64,000 nucleotides of DNA from Frisingicoccus caecimuris (GTDB lineage Bacteria > Bacillota > Clostridia > Lachnospirales > Lachnospiraceae), in contig NZ_SLXA01000008.1 in NCBI RefSeq assembly GCF_004340975.1, positions 41,757 through 105,756 of the forward strand, in the 5' to 3' direction. Shown here in pieces: positions 27,927 to 35,588 of this stretch (the stretch's first letter is position 1; the number at the start of each line of letters is the position of its first letter). The position numbers were made by a program, and so were the translations under genes. The notes below the pieces were generated by a model. The model had not been told where the DNA came from. It made no database searches and saw only the letters and a program-made list of their open reading frames with translations.

Positions 27927-27966
27927 AATGAGTCACACCAAAAGTCTCCCTCTGATGTGACTCATT
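27927..27966 (-). promoter_or_regulatory. Intercistronic hairpin between fixX and the ArsA pair
   Basis: Perfect ten-base-pair stem AATGAGTCAC (27927-27936) with GTGACTCATT (27957-27966). Only a short T-rich tail follows, so it is probably a leaky terminator or an mRNA-stability element splitting the operon into two expression levels. Confidence 0.55.
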
Positions 27967-27979
27967 ATATCACGGTCTA

Positions 27980-28264
27980 TCAACCCTGTCTGAAAGATAC
28001 CCCGATTTCACCATGTGGATGTTTCCATCCCTTAACAATCTTATCATGGGAAAGAACTCTGCAGGTTCCGCACTCAAGGCATCCAAGATATGAGAAGCTA
28101 AACTTTCCATCAATGTACTTATAGCATTCTGCCGGACAGGCCAGAACGAGTTTTCTGATTTCCTCTTCATCTGTACACTCAAGGTCTACATCAATATGAG
28201 AGTTCTCTTCATCCGTATGGAATAAGTCAAGGCCTAACTTCGCTTCAACACTCAATTTCTTCAT
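27980..28264 (-). CDS. fixX: FixX-like ferredoxin
   Basis: A 94-residue ferredoxin-like protein of the FixX family, electron-transfer partner of FixC. It has cysteines in LACPAECYKYIDG and in the cluster YLGCLECGTCRVLS, enough for one 4Fe-4S centre. Its start follows fixC's stop by one base, so the two are translationally coupled. No fixA or fixB is adjacent, but etfB and etfA homologues are at 55.0-56.8 kb. Confidence 0.9.
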   Translation of the reverse strand: MKKLSVEAKLGLDLFHTDEENSHIDVDLECTDEEEIRKLVLACPAECYKYIDGKFSFSYLGCLECGTCRVLSHDKIVKGWKHPHGEIGVSFRQG

Positions 28265-28265
28265 A

Positions 28266-29567
28266 TTAGAACGCCTCCAGTATATTTGTGATCATGTCAA
28301 CGAGCTCCCTGGCGCTGGTCTTCTTAGCAATGGACTCAATAATGTACATAATAAGTCCACTGTTTGGCTGACCATCCACTGTAAACAGCTTAGCTGCAAT
28401 ATCATCGGCCATGGCCGGAAGATCCTCAAAAATGCCTCTGCATGTAAGCAGTGTTGGGAATCCTTTACATCCCTCCATATCCTTCATAACAAAGCTGTCC
28501 TTCAGCGCTTTTTCATATTCTGAAAGTGTTGCCGCACTGAAATCACCAATTTCGTGTGCTTTGATCAATGTCTCGGCAGCAAGACGTCCGGACTCAATCG
28601 CGAAATCCATACCTCTTACAGTAAAGCCAAGGTTGATACACATGCCGGCAGCATCACCAGTCACAAGCACACCGTCTCTATAAAGTTCAGGAATCATATG
28701 GATACCTTCTTCAGGTACAAGGTGTCCTGAGTATTCAATGGTCTCTCCGCCTTCAATAAATGGAGCAACTGCCGGATGTTCCTTAAATCTGTCAAGCATC
28801 TGAGGAACAGATACATCCGAGTGTCCGATATCACTTAATGTTGCAACAACACCTACGGATACCGTGTCTTTGTTCGTATAGATAAAACCGCCGCCAAAGC
28901 CGCCAACGGTAGGATCGCCGGCAGAAAGCCATGCTGTACCTTCGCCCTCTTTGAGAGCAAAACGTTCATTGATGATCTCTTCGCTGAGTTTGATCGTCTC
29001 TTTAGCGCCTACAGCAACCTGTCCCGGTTCAAGCTCTTTCTTCATACCAATCTGCTGTGCCAGCAATGAGTTAACACCGTCGGCAAGGATAATAGCTTCT
29101 GCATACATCTCTTCACCATCAGATTCGATACCTACAACTTTGCCATCTTCAACGATAATATTATCAACAAGAATACCTGTGATAATTTCTGCGCCGGCTT
29201 CTTCAGCCTTTTCAGCCAGCCACTGGTCAAATTTTGCACGAAGTACAGTGTAGGATGCATTTCCCGGCTCTGAACTTAATTTTGCTGAACCATATCCGAT
29301 ATCCAGTGAACCATCCGCTGTCATAAGAGAAACTTTCTCGTGTTTGATAATTCTCTCAATTGGGGCTTCATCTTTGAAGTTCGGAATAATTTTTTCAAGA
29401 CTGTGCCCATAGAGACGTCCGCCTGTCATATTCTTAGCGCCACAGTAATCTCCGCGTTCGATAACGATAACAGAGAGACCTGCATTGGCAAGAACGATTG
29501 CTGCAGAACATCCGGCAAGTCCGCCACCCACGATGATAACGTCGGCGTCAAATTCTCTCTCGCTCAT
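28266..29567 (-). CDS. fixC: FixC-like FAD-dependent oxidoreductase (ETF:quinone oxidoreductase family)
   Basis: A 433-residue flavoprotein. The dinucleotide-binding motif is DVIIVGGGLAGCSAAIVLA, followed by ERGDYCGAKNMTGGRLYG and the FAD motif DGVLVTGDAAGMCINLGFTVRGMDFAIESG, typical of FixC/YdiS. Family members pass electrons from an electron-transfer flavoprotein to quinone. The broader superfamily also includes geranylgeranyl reductases that saturate prenyl chains, for example of menaquinone. Both roles suit a gene placed between menG and fixX. ETF:quinone oxidoreductase is the better sequence match. Confidence 0.9.
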   Translation of the reverse strand: MSEREFDADVIIVGGGLAGCSAAIVLANAGLSVIVIERGDYCGAKNMTGGRLYGHSLEKIIPNFKDEAPIERIIKHEKVSLMTADGSLDIGYGSAKLSSEPGNASYTVLRAKFDQWLAEKAEEAGAEIITGILVDNIIVEDGKVVGIESDGEEMYAEAIILADGVNSLLAQQIGMKKELEPGQVAVGAKETIKLSEEIINERFALKEGEGTAWLSAGDPTVGGFGGGFIYTNKDTVSVGVVATLSDIGHSDVSVPQMLDRFKEHPAVAPFIEGGETIEYSGHLVPEEGIHMIPELYRDGVLVTGDAAGMCINLGFTVRGMDFAIESGRLAAETLIKAHEIGDFSAATLSEYEKALKDSFVMKDMEGCKGFPTLLTCRGIFEDLPAMADDIAAKLFTVDGQPNSGLIMYIIESIAKKTSARELVDMITNILEAF

Positions 29568-29620
29568 TTATATCCTCCTTATTGTTTAAAAGCCAAAGGT
29601 CAATATTTACAAATTATATA

Positions 29621-30319
29621 TTATTTTCGTCCCCAGACCAGAACGCACGCACCGCACATTCTGTTCTTATAATCCACCGCTTTTAATCCGATGTCACGGT
29701 ACAATTCCTCAAGTTCCCCACGATGTAGAAACTTCTGTGTCGATTCATACAGCCACATATATTCCTGTCTATATTTCCTGCCGCCGCCAAGCCTCGGCAT
29801 AATATAACGAAAATATATCTTGTAAAACGGCTGTACGACCGGGTTGTCAGGGACAAATGAGTCCAAACAATATATGTAACCACCGGGTCTGACAACTCTT
29901 CGCATCTCACGCAGGACCTGTTCATAATCCGCCGTATTCCGAAGTCCAAACGAAATACATGCCGCCGTGAAACTATCATCCCTGTAGGGCAATTTCATGG
30001 CATTGCCCTGTGTGAAACGGACATTTTGCCGTCTGCCGCGCTTGCTCTCCGCCACTTCAAGCATCGCCGGTGAAAAGTCAATTCCTGTCACCTTAAGGTC
30101 GTGCCTTGCGTCTGCCATCTTCAGCGCTATATCCCCGGTTCCGCAGCAAACATCCAGTATGTTGGTCCCTCGCGGCGTATTGGCAGCAAGTCTGTCTGTA
30201 AGTGTTTTCTTCCAACTATTCTGCAATCCCAGACTAATTCGATCATTGGCACTGTCATAGTCTTCTGAAATACTCTGAAATACACCGTAGACACGCTGCT
30301 CTTTTGAATGTTCAGCCAT
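29621..30319 (-). CDS. menG: Demethylmenaquinone methyltransferase (UbiE/MenG family)
   Basis: A 232-residue SAM-dependent C-methyltransferase that performs the last step of menaquinone synthesis. It has motif I NILDVCCGTGDIALKMA, GIDFSPAMLEVAE, and the UbiE signatures RVVRPGGYIYCLDSF and SISEDYDSANDRISLG near the start. The ATG at 30319 is chosen because GGAGG lies six bases before it. It overlaps the end of menA by eight bases, indicating coupling. Confidence 0.92.
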   Translation of the reverse strand: MAEHSKEQRVYGVFQSISEDYDSANDRISLGLQNSWKKTLTDRLAANTPRGTNILDVCCGTGDIALKMADARHDLKVTGIDFSPAMLEVAESKRGRRQNVRFTQGNAMKLPYRDDSFTAACISFGLRNTADYEQVLREMRRVVRPGGYIYCLDSFVPDNPVVQPFYKIYFRYIMPRLGGGRKYRQEYMWLYESTQKFLHRGELEELYRDIGLKAVDYKNRMCGACVLVWGRK

Positions 30320-31253
30320 GTAAAACCTCCAGAATGAATCCTGCTGCAAAAGCAGCCGTATAAGCTCCGTTCAGTGCGATGTTGGTCATAACAATTCCCT
30401 GCATCGTGGCGATACGCCCCTCGGGCTCCAGTGTACATGCCAGCTGCTTTCTGATGGTTTTTCCACCCAGAAGTACCGTAAGTATCCCGCTTACAAAACC
30501 AATCGGTCCAAGCAGCGTCACCGGCAGCACGATCACAAGTATCAGCCATGATACAATGAGATACCGATATAACTCAAGAGTTCTCGCTCTGCCAATACAT
30601 GTCGGAAGTGTCCGCCTTCCGGCCTTTCTATCCTTCTCAATATCACTGCCGTTATTGCTCATCATGATCAATGCGATTCCCGCGATCATCGGAAGTGAAT
30701 AGAGAAGAAGCTGCCAGTGGATCTTTCCATCGGCGCAGCCTGCAATTCCCAGCGGAATAAGTCCGCCCATCACAACCCCCGATACGATTTCACCTATCGG
30801 AAGATAGGATACAGGAATCGGTCCACCCGAATAGATAAGAATCACCACACCGCCTGTGATACCGATAATAAGCGGAACCAAACCGCTTCCCATACAAGAC
30901 ACCAGCCCCAAGACTGCCCCTGCGACCATATATGCAATTCCGAGAATCAATGCACTTCCCGGTGTGATATTTCCATAAACCAGGACCGCATCGTTCACTT
31001 CTACATGATCGTTCGCACTGTCAACTCCTTTTATAAAATCAAAATAATCATTTAAGGTATTGACCGCACTTTGAAGAAAGACACAGGCGGCAAGAAGCAT
31101 AACGCCTTTAAGCCATGTAAGTTCCAGCCCCTGCTGCCAGCAGTAAAAATCAGCAAACAATGCCGGAAATGCAGATGCTACCCATGTGTGGGGTGCTGCC
31201 AGGCTCAATGCCAGTCTGGGTGTCAGTGATCTATAATGCTCAGATTGTCTCAA
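30312..31253 (-). CDS. menA: 1,4-dihydroxy-2-naphthoate polyprenyltransferase (UbiA family)
   Basis: A 313-residue integral membrane prenyltransferase that attaches the isoprenoid tail to the naphthoate head group. The first Asp motif is NTLNDYFDFIKGVDSAND near residue 65 and the second is NNGSDIEKDRKAGRRTLP near residue 190; about eight hydrophobic helices are seen. The start appears to be TTG at 31253, overlapping the prenyl synthase stop by 14 bases. A later start is possible. UbiA members with other acceptors exist, but the menG neighbour supports the naphthoquinone role. Confidence 0.9.
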   Translation of the reverse strand: MRQSEHYRSLTPRLALSLAAPHTWVASAFPALFADFYCWQQGLELTWLKGVMLLAACVFLQSAVNTLNDYFDFIKGVDSANDHVEVNDAVLVYGNITPGSALILGIAYMVAGAVLGLVSCMGSGLVPLIIGITGGVVILIYSGGPIPVSYLPIGEIVSGVVMGGLIPLGIAGCADGKIHWQLLLYSLPMIAGIALIMMSNNGSDIEKDRKAGRRTLPTCIGRARTLELYRYLIVSWLILVIVLPVTLLGPIGFVSGILTVLLGGKTIRKQLACTLEPEGRIATMQGIVMTNIALNGAYTAAFAAGFILEVLHG

Positions 31254-32232
31254 GTTTATCTAACATCCTTCTGATCTTCGATGCTTCCGGGATGTCTTCC
31301 AGAGAATCCAGTATTTCTCCAGCCAGTGCCGCATATCTGTGAATTTCCTCCACGGTACGCTTTACACCGCCCCATTGAATCACATTCTTCTCCATTTGTT
31401 CTATCTCATCCGCACTCAGATTTCGCTCTGCATTCTCTCGCATGATCGGAAGAAGAGCCTCCCTGCCCCCAGGCGTCTCAAGTGCCATAAGGACCGGAAG
31501 TGTATATATGCCGTCATGGAAATCCTTATGTGTCTTCTTCCCCTCAGCCATCTCGCTGGATGTAAAATCCAGAAGATCGTCCCGGAACTGAAACATAATG
31601 CCCAGATACGCTCCAAAACATTTAAGTTTTTCGGCAGTTTTCTTACTGCATCCGGCTTCCATCGCTCCAAGTTCGCAGGCTGTGCTGAAAAGCGAAGCTG
31701 TCTTTCCTCTGATGTTCTTCAGATAGGCATCGACCGTCACATTCATGTCATATCGGCACACCGCCTGTCCAATCTCACCGATGCACATATCTTCCACTGT
31801 TTGCGAAAGAATCATTGCTGCGTCAATAAGTTGCTCTTTCACCTGCCAGTAATGAACCCGCTCAATCAGAAAATCTCCGGCATACACCGCCGCATCTTTT
31901 CCGTACTTACCCTGAATCGAAGGCTTTCCGCGTCTGAATGGTGCCTCATCAATAATATCATCATGAATCAGCGACGCCATATGAGTGAGTTCTACCATCG
32001 CTGCCAGCATGCAGAGCCTTTCGGACCGCTCCAAAGCATATGGCCCAAAGGCACTGCACAGCAGCAAAAGTCTGGGGCGAATCATTTTCCCGGATGAACC
32101 GAGCACGTCATCCAGTACGGCGCCTGTTCTGGTGCTGGCAAATGAATTCTCAGCGATTTTGTGTATATAGTAATTTACCCGTTCCATCGCTGACTCTTCC
32201 GTCATCGCACAGGCATTATTCCGCTCTGTCAT
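31240..32232 (-). CDS. Polyprenyl diphosphate synthase
   Basis: A 330-residue trans-prenyltransferase of the IspB/HepT/GerCC type that builds the long isoprenoid side chain. It shows both aspartate-rich motifs, HDDIIDEAPFRRGKPS near residue 90 and FQFRDDLLDFT near residue 215, and the conserved GKMIRPRLLLL. Chain length cannot be given with certainty. Its position between the lactate dehydrogenase genes and menA argues for a quinone tail rather than general isoprenoid supply. Confidence 0.92.
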   Translation of the reverse strand: MTERNNACAMTEESAMERVNYYIHKIAENSFASTRTGAVLDDVLGSSGKMIRPRLLLLCSAFGPYALERSERLCMLAAMVELTHMASLIHDDIIDEAPFRRGKPSIQGKYGKDAAVYAGDFLIERVHYWQVKEQLIDAAMILSQTVEDMCIGEIGQAVCRYDMNVTVDAYLKNIRGKTASLFSTACELGAMEAGCSKKTAEKLKCFGAYLGIMFQFRDDLLDFTSSEMAEGKKTHKDFHDGIYTLPVLMALETPGGREALLPIMRENAERNLSADEIEQMEKNVIQWGGVKRTVEEIHRYAALAGEILDSLEDIPEASKIRRMLDKLETI

Positions 32233-32266
32233 TCTTTTATCTCCAGTTCATCATCTAATTTAAGTC

Positions 32267-34423
32267 TTAAACAAGGCCTCTCTTTTCAGCAATGATCTCT
32301 GCCGTATGTTTTACCTTGATATCCAGTCCGCGGGCATCCAGACCGCCACGGATCTGCATCATACATCCTGGACAGTCAACTGCAACAACATCTGCGCCTG
32401 TCGCCTGAATGTTGGCAATCTTCTTTTCAAGAATCGGTGTTGCAATATCCGGATAAAGGACGCTGTATGTACCGCCGAAGCCACAGCAGTTGTCATGTTC
32501 TTCCATCTCTACAAATTCAACACCCTTAGTGTTCTTGAGAAGTTCACGCTGTTCCTGTGTTACACGAAGGCTTCTGCACAGGTGGCAGCTGTCGTGATAA
32601 GTAACTTTAACAGCTTTTCCATCGCCGGATTCTTCGCATCCGCCAAGGTCATAGAACAGTTTACAGAAATCAAATGTCTTGCCTGCAAGTTCTGTTGCTC
32701 TCTTGTGCATCTCTGTGCCTTCCTCAAAGAAGGTCGGATAATCACGAAGCTGATGTGTACAGGATGGACATGCGGATACAATATAATCGTATTTCTCTGC
32801 TTCCATACCTTCGATATTGATTTCTGCCTCTTTTGTAGCATTCTCAACATCGCCCATCGTAGATGCCGGACATCCGCAGCAAGCCTGTCCCAAAGGCATC
32901 TCTACAAGATAACCAATGGAGTTCAGATCAAGAACAACGTCACGTGCAAGGTCTGTATATACAAAATCAAGCAGGCAGCCTGCGAATAATGCGATCTTAC
33001 CCTTTGGATTTGGAACATCCTGTTCAATGGTCGGGAAGATATCACGCAGCGGAACCTGTGCAATATTCGGGAAGCTTCTTCCTTCTGTCAGGCCGGAAAG
33101 GAACATCGGCAAATGACGAATCATCGGCTGACCCTTTGTAAATGGTGCCTGAGCAACAGATGCGATACGAAGCATGGAATGGAACAGCTTACGGTCGCTG
33201 ACAGCATCCAGTGCAAATTTATGAATTGCATTCGGATGTTCTTTCGCATTCTTTTCACGAATCTTCCGAATCATATCTGTAATCTTAAGGCCGCCGCCGC
33301 AAACTTCCTTACATCTTCCGCACTGGAGACAGAGACTCTGAATCTCACTTGCGCGGCCTTCATCGATCAGGAAATGTGTCAGCATAATACCGATACCGCC
33401 GGTATATACCTTGGAACCATATACATGTCCGCCAACTAATGCGAATGCCGGACAAACATCAAGGCAGGCGCCGCATCGGATACATTCAAATACCTGTCTG
33501 AATTCAGGTTCCGCAAGGATTGAACGACGGCCTGGCTCATCGAGAATAACAGCGTAGAATTCTTTCTTTTCTTTCGTATCATTCTCTTTATCTGTAACAA
33601 CCTCTGTTGCACCTGTGTACATCGAAACATAAGATGCGATTCTCTGTCCTGTACCATTACGTGGAAGAGCTTTGAAGATCCAACGGGCATCCGATATGGA
33701 TTTTACAAATTTTTCAATACCAAAGATATAAAGATGAATCTTTGGAAGTGCACCAACCATACGGCCGTTACCTTCATTGGACATGGTAAATACCGTACCT
33801 GTATCGGCAACTGCTACGTTCGCACCGGAAACACCCATATCTGCTGTACAGAATTTCTCTCTCATAACTTTACGGGCTGTCTTAACCTCTTCAGCAATGA
33901 CAGGTGCATTTTTAACTTTTGTATAGTCCGTAAACAGATCGGCAACTTCTTCCTTATTCAAATGAAGTGCCGGCATAACCATATGTACCGGAGTATTTCC
34001 TTCAAGAGCTATGATAAACTCACCAAGGTCTGTCTCCTGAACCAAAACACCATCATCTGTGAGAACTTTATTAAAATGAAGTTCCTCAGAAGCCATGGAT
34101 TTGGATTTTACGATCGTCTTAACATTTTTCTCTTTTACAAGAGCACGGATTTTTTCCATTGCCTCGTCTTTACTTTTGGCAACGATAACATGTCCACCTC
34201 TTGCTTCACAATTCTTCGTAAACTCTGAGATCATCTCATCAACATGATCTGCCGCATAACGTTTTACTTCACTGATTTTATTTCGTGTAGCCTCAAAATC
34301 AACACCTTCATAAGCTTTTTCTCTTTTAGCCGGATATGTCTTACAGAATGTACCCAGTGTTCTGGCAAGAGTGGTGTTGTCCAATGCAGCCCGAATTTCT
34401 TGTTTTAATGCTTCACTTGACAT
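32267..34423 (-). CDS. Fused LutB-LutA iron-sulfur lactate dehydrogenase subunit
   Basis: A 718-residue cytoplasmic protein joining two parts that are separate in Bacillus. Residues 1-300 form a LUD domain (GVSGANVAVADTGTVFT). Residues ~310-385 form a ferredoxin domain with CIRCGACLDVCPA and CLQCGRCKEVCGGG (two 4Fe-4S clusters). From about residue 465, two CCG domains follow (AGCLLDF..., ACCGCPAS, SACPSCTHQLRD; then HDSCHLCR, NCCGFGG, DCPGCMMQI). This matches the fused lactate dehydrogenase subunit described in Desulfovibrio. With LutC it should oxidise lactate to pyruvate and pass electrons to a quinone or other carrier. Confidence 0.92.
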   Translation of the reverse strand: MSSEALKQEIRAALDNTTLARTLGTFCKTYPAKREKAYEGVDFEATRNKISEVKRYAADHVDEMISEFTKNCEARGGHVIVAKSKDEAMEKIRALVKEKNVKTIVKSKSMASEELHFNKVLTDDGVLVQETDLGEFIIALEGNTPVHMVMPALHLNKEEVADLFTDYTKVKNAPVIAEEVKTARKVMREKFCTADMGVSGANVAVADTGTVFTMSNEGNGRMVGALPKIHLYIFGIEKFVKSISDARWIFKALPRNGTGQRIASYVSMYTGATEVVTDKENDTKEKKEFYAVILDEPGRRSILAEPEFRQVFECIRCGACLDVCPAFALVGGHVYGSKVYTGGIGIMLTHFLIDEGRASEIQSLCLQCGRCKEVCGGGLKITDMIRKIREKNAKEHPNAIHKFALDAVSDRKLFHSMLRIASVAQAPFTKGQPMIRHLPMFLSGLTEGRSFPNIAQVPLRDIFPTIEQDVPNPKGKIALFAGCLLDFVYTDLARDVVLDLNSIGYLVEMPLGQACCGCPASTMGDVENATKEAEINIEGMEAEKYDYIVSACPSCTHQLRDYPTFFEEGTEMHKRATELAGKTFDFCKLFYDLGGCEESGDGKAVKVTYHDSCHLCRSLRVTQEQRELLKNTKGVEFVEMEEHDNCCGFGGTYSVLYPDIATPILEKKIANIQATGADVVAVDCPGCMMQIRGGLDARGLDIKVKHTAEIIAEKRGLV

Positions 34424-34443
34424 TGTATTCCCTCCTTACCTGA

Positions 34444-34995
34444 TCATTCATCATCTACAACAACTACGGACATCTGAAGCGGTCCATGCACACCAACTGT
34501 GCTGACACACTCAATATCGGCTGTACGGCTCGGGCCGGTGACAAAGCCGACAAAATTAGGCAATTCCGGAAGTTCTGCGAGAATATCAAACATATCATCA
34601 TACTCTGGTACAATTGTTGAACCCCTTAAAATACCAATATAATATTCAGACATCGTTGATACGATTCTCTCGTCAATAACGTCCCTCGCCTGAACCATGG
34701 TGCCAAGATCTGCAATACCATACTGACTCTCGGAAACACCGCCTTTTACTGTCTCTGCATTAAGACGAATGTGGTCTGTGTACACTTTAATCCCTGCTTC
34801 TTCCAGTGCATTGATGACTCCTCCCTCTTTCAGGAGTGGAGTTTCAACGATACATGTATCAGGGATGCCGGCTTCTGTAAATATTCCGGCAACTGCCTTA
34901 CCAAGATTCTCCTTGGAAGTGCGCACACATGTTCCATTCACGCTTTCAAGATTCTTTTTGAATCTTTCATACAATTCATCCGTGATTTTATTCAT
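34444..34995 (-). CDS. lutC: LutC-like LUD-domain lactate utilization protein
   Basis: A 183-residue LUD-domain protein with the conserved block YGIADLGTMVQA and the C-terminal FVTGPSRTADIECVSTVGVHGP. It is first gene of the ten-gene operon, 20 bases before the fused lutB-lutA, and has GAAAGGGGCG upstream. LutC is needed for lactate oxidation with the LutAB proteins. A strong promoter lies 45-75 bases upstream. Confidence 0.92.
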   Translation of the reverse strand: MNKITDELYERFKKNLESVNGTCVRTSKENLGKAVAGIFTEAGIPDTCIVETPLLKEGGVINALEEAGIKVYTDHIRLNAETVKGGVSESQYGIADLGTMVQARDVIDERIVSTMSEYYIGILRGSTIVPEYDDMFDILAELPELPNFVGFVTGPSRTADIECVSTVGVHGPLQMSVVVVDDE

Positions 34996-35041
34996 TGTTA
35001 CGCCCCTTTCTGACGAATTTATTGCGTCGTTTTACCTATTA

Positions 35042-35070
35042 AGTATATTAAAAAAAACACAGTTAGTCAA
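35042..35070 (-). promoter_or_regulatory. Promoter of the lut-men-fix-ars operon
   Basis: On the minus strand, TTGACT (35065-35070), a 17-base spacer and TATACT (35042-35047). Just upstream, at 35105-35139, AAATTGAC and GTCAATTT form an inverted repeat that could be an activator site. TGGT-N3-ACCA sites like those of the permeases are not present. Confidence 0.75.
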
Positions 35071-35183
35071 CGTTATGCCGTGTATTTTGTTTGTTTTTTT
35101 AATCAAATTGACTATTTTTTCTTCAAATCTGGTCAATTTTTTGTCAATCTTTGGTATCATTTTCAAAAAACCTTATTTTTGTA

Positions 35184-35212
35184 TTGATTCCACAAAACCT
35201 ATCTGCTATGAT
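35184..35212 (+). promoter_or_regulatory. Promoter of the divergent 84-residue protein gene
   Basis: TTGATT (35184-35189), 17 bases, TATGAT (35207-35212), 33 bases before the ATG. Confidence 0.55.
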
Positions 35213-35244
35213 TAAATAAAATTCAAAGATTCGAGGCAAAAAAT

Positions 35245-35499
35245 ATGGACATGGAAATCGAAAAAATCGCATTAAAACTTCAGGGCGATTTGTGTCTTGA
35301 TGACTCAGACAAAAATCTGATCATGATCTGGAGTAAAGCCGTCGACATTGCCGACCAGCCGCTCATTGTCTGCTGGCAGGTGACAGACCCGGAGGCCGGC
35401 GAACTAAAAAATATGGTATCTGAATGGGACAAATTTATCGTTCTGAATGCCGACGGAAAACCCATCGGCACGGCAAACGATTACTTTTTGACAAAATGA
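35245..35499 (+). CDS. Small protein of unknown function, divergent from the lut operon
   Basis: An 84-residue soluble, acidic protein that I do not recognise. No motif, cysteine cluster or membrane helix stands out; the start overlaps a long amphipathic stretch, then MIWSKAVDIADQPLIVCWQV. It has a ribosome binding site (GAGG), a promoter and its own terminator, so it is probably a real gene. It diverges from lutC and could share its control region. Confidence 0.6.
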   Translation: MDMEIEKIALKLQGDLCLDDSDKNLIMIWSKAVDIADQPLIVCWQVTDPEAGELKNMVSEWDKFIVLNADGKPIGTANDYFLTK

Positions 35500-35514
35500 T
35501 GTGGCGCAGAAACT

Positions 35515-35570
35515 AAAAAGGACGGATGAAAAAACCGGTTATACCCCGGCTGATTCATCCGCCTTTTTTA
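35515..35570 (+). terminator. Terminator of the 84-residue protein gene
   Basis: Long stem: AAAAAGGACGGATGAA (35515-35530) with the complementary segment at 35554-35569, ending in a T run, also usable for the convergent topB. Confidence 0.8.
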
Positions 35571-35588
35571 TCTGCATTCCGATATCAT

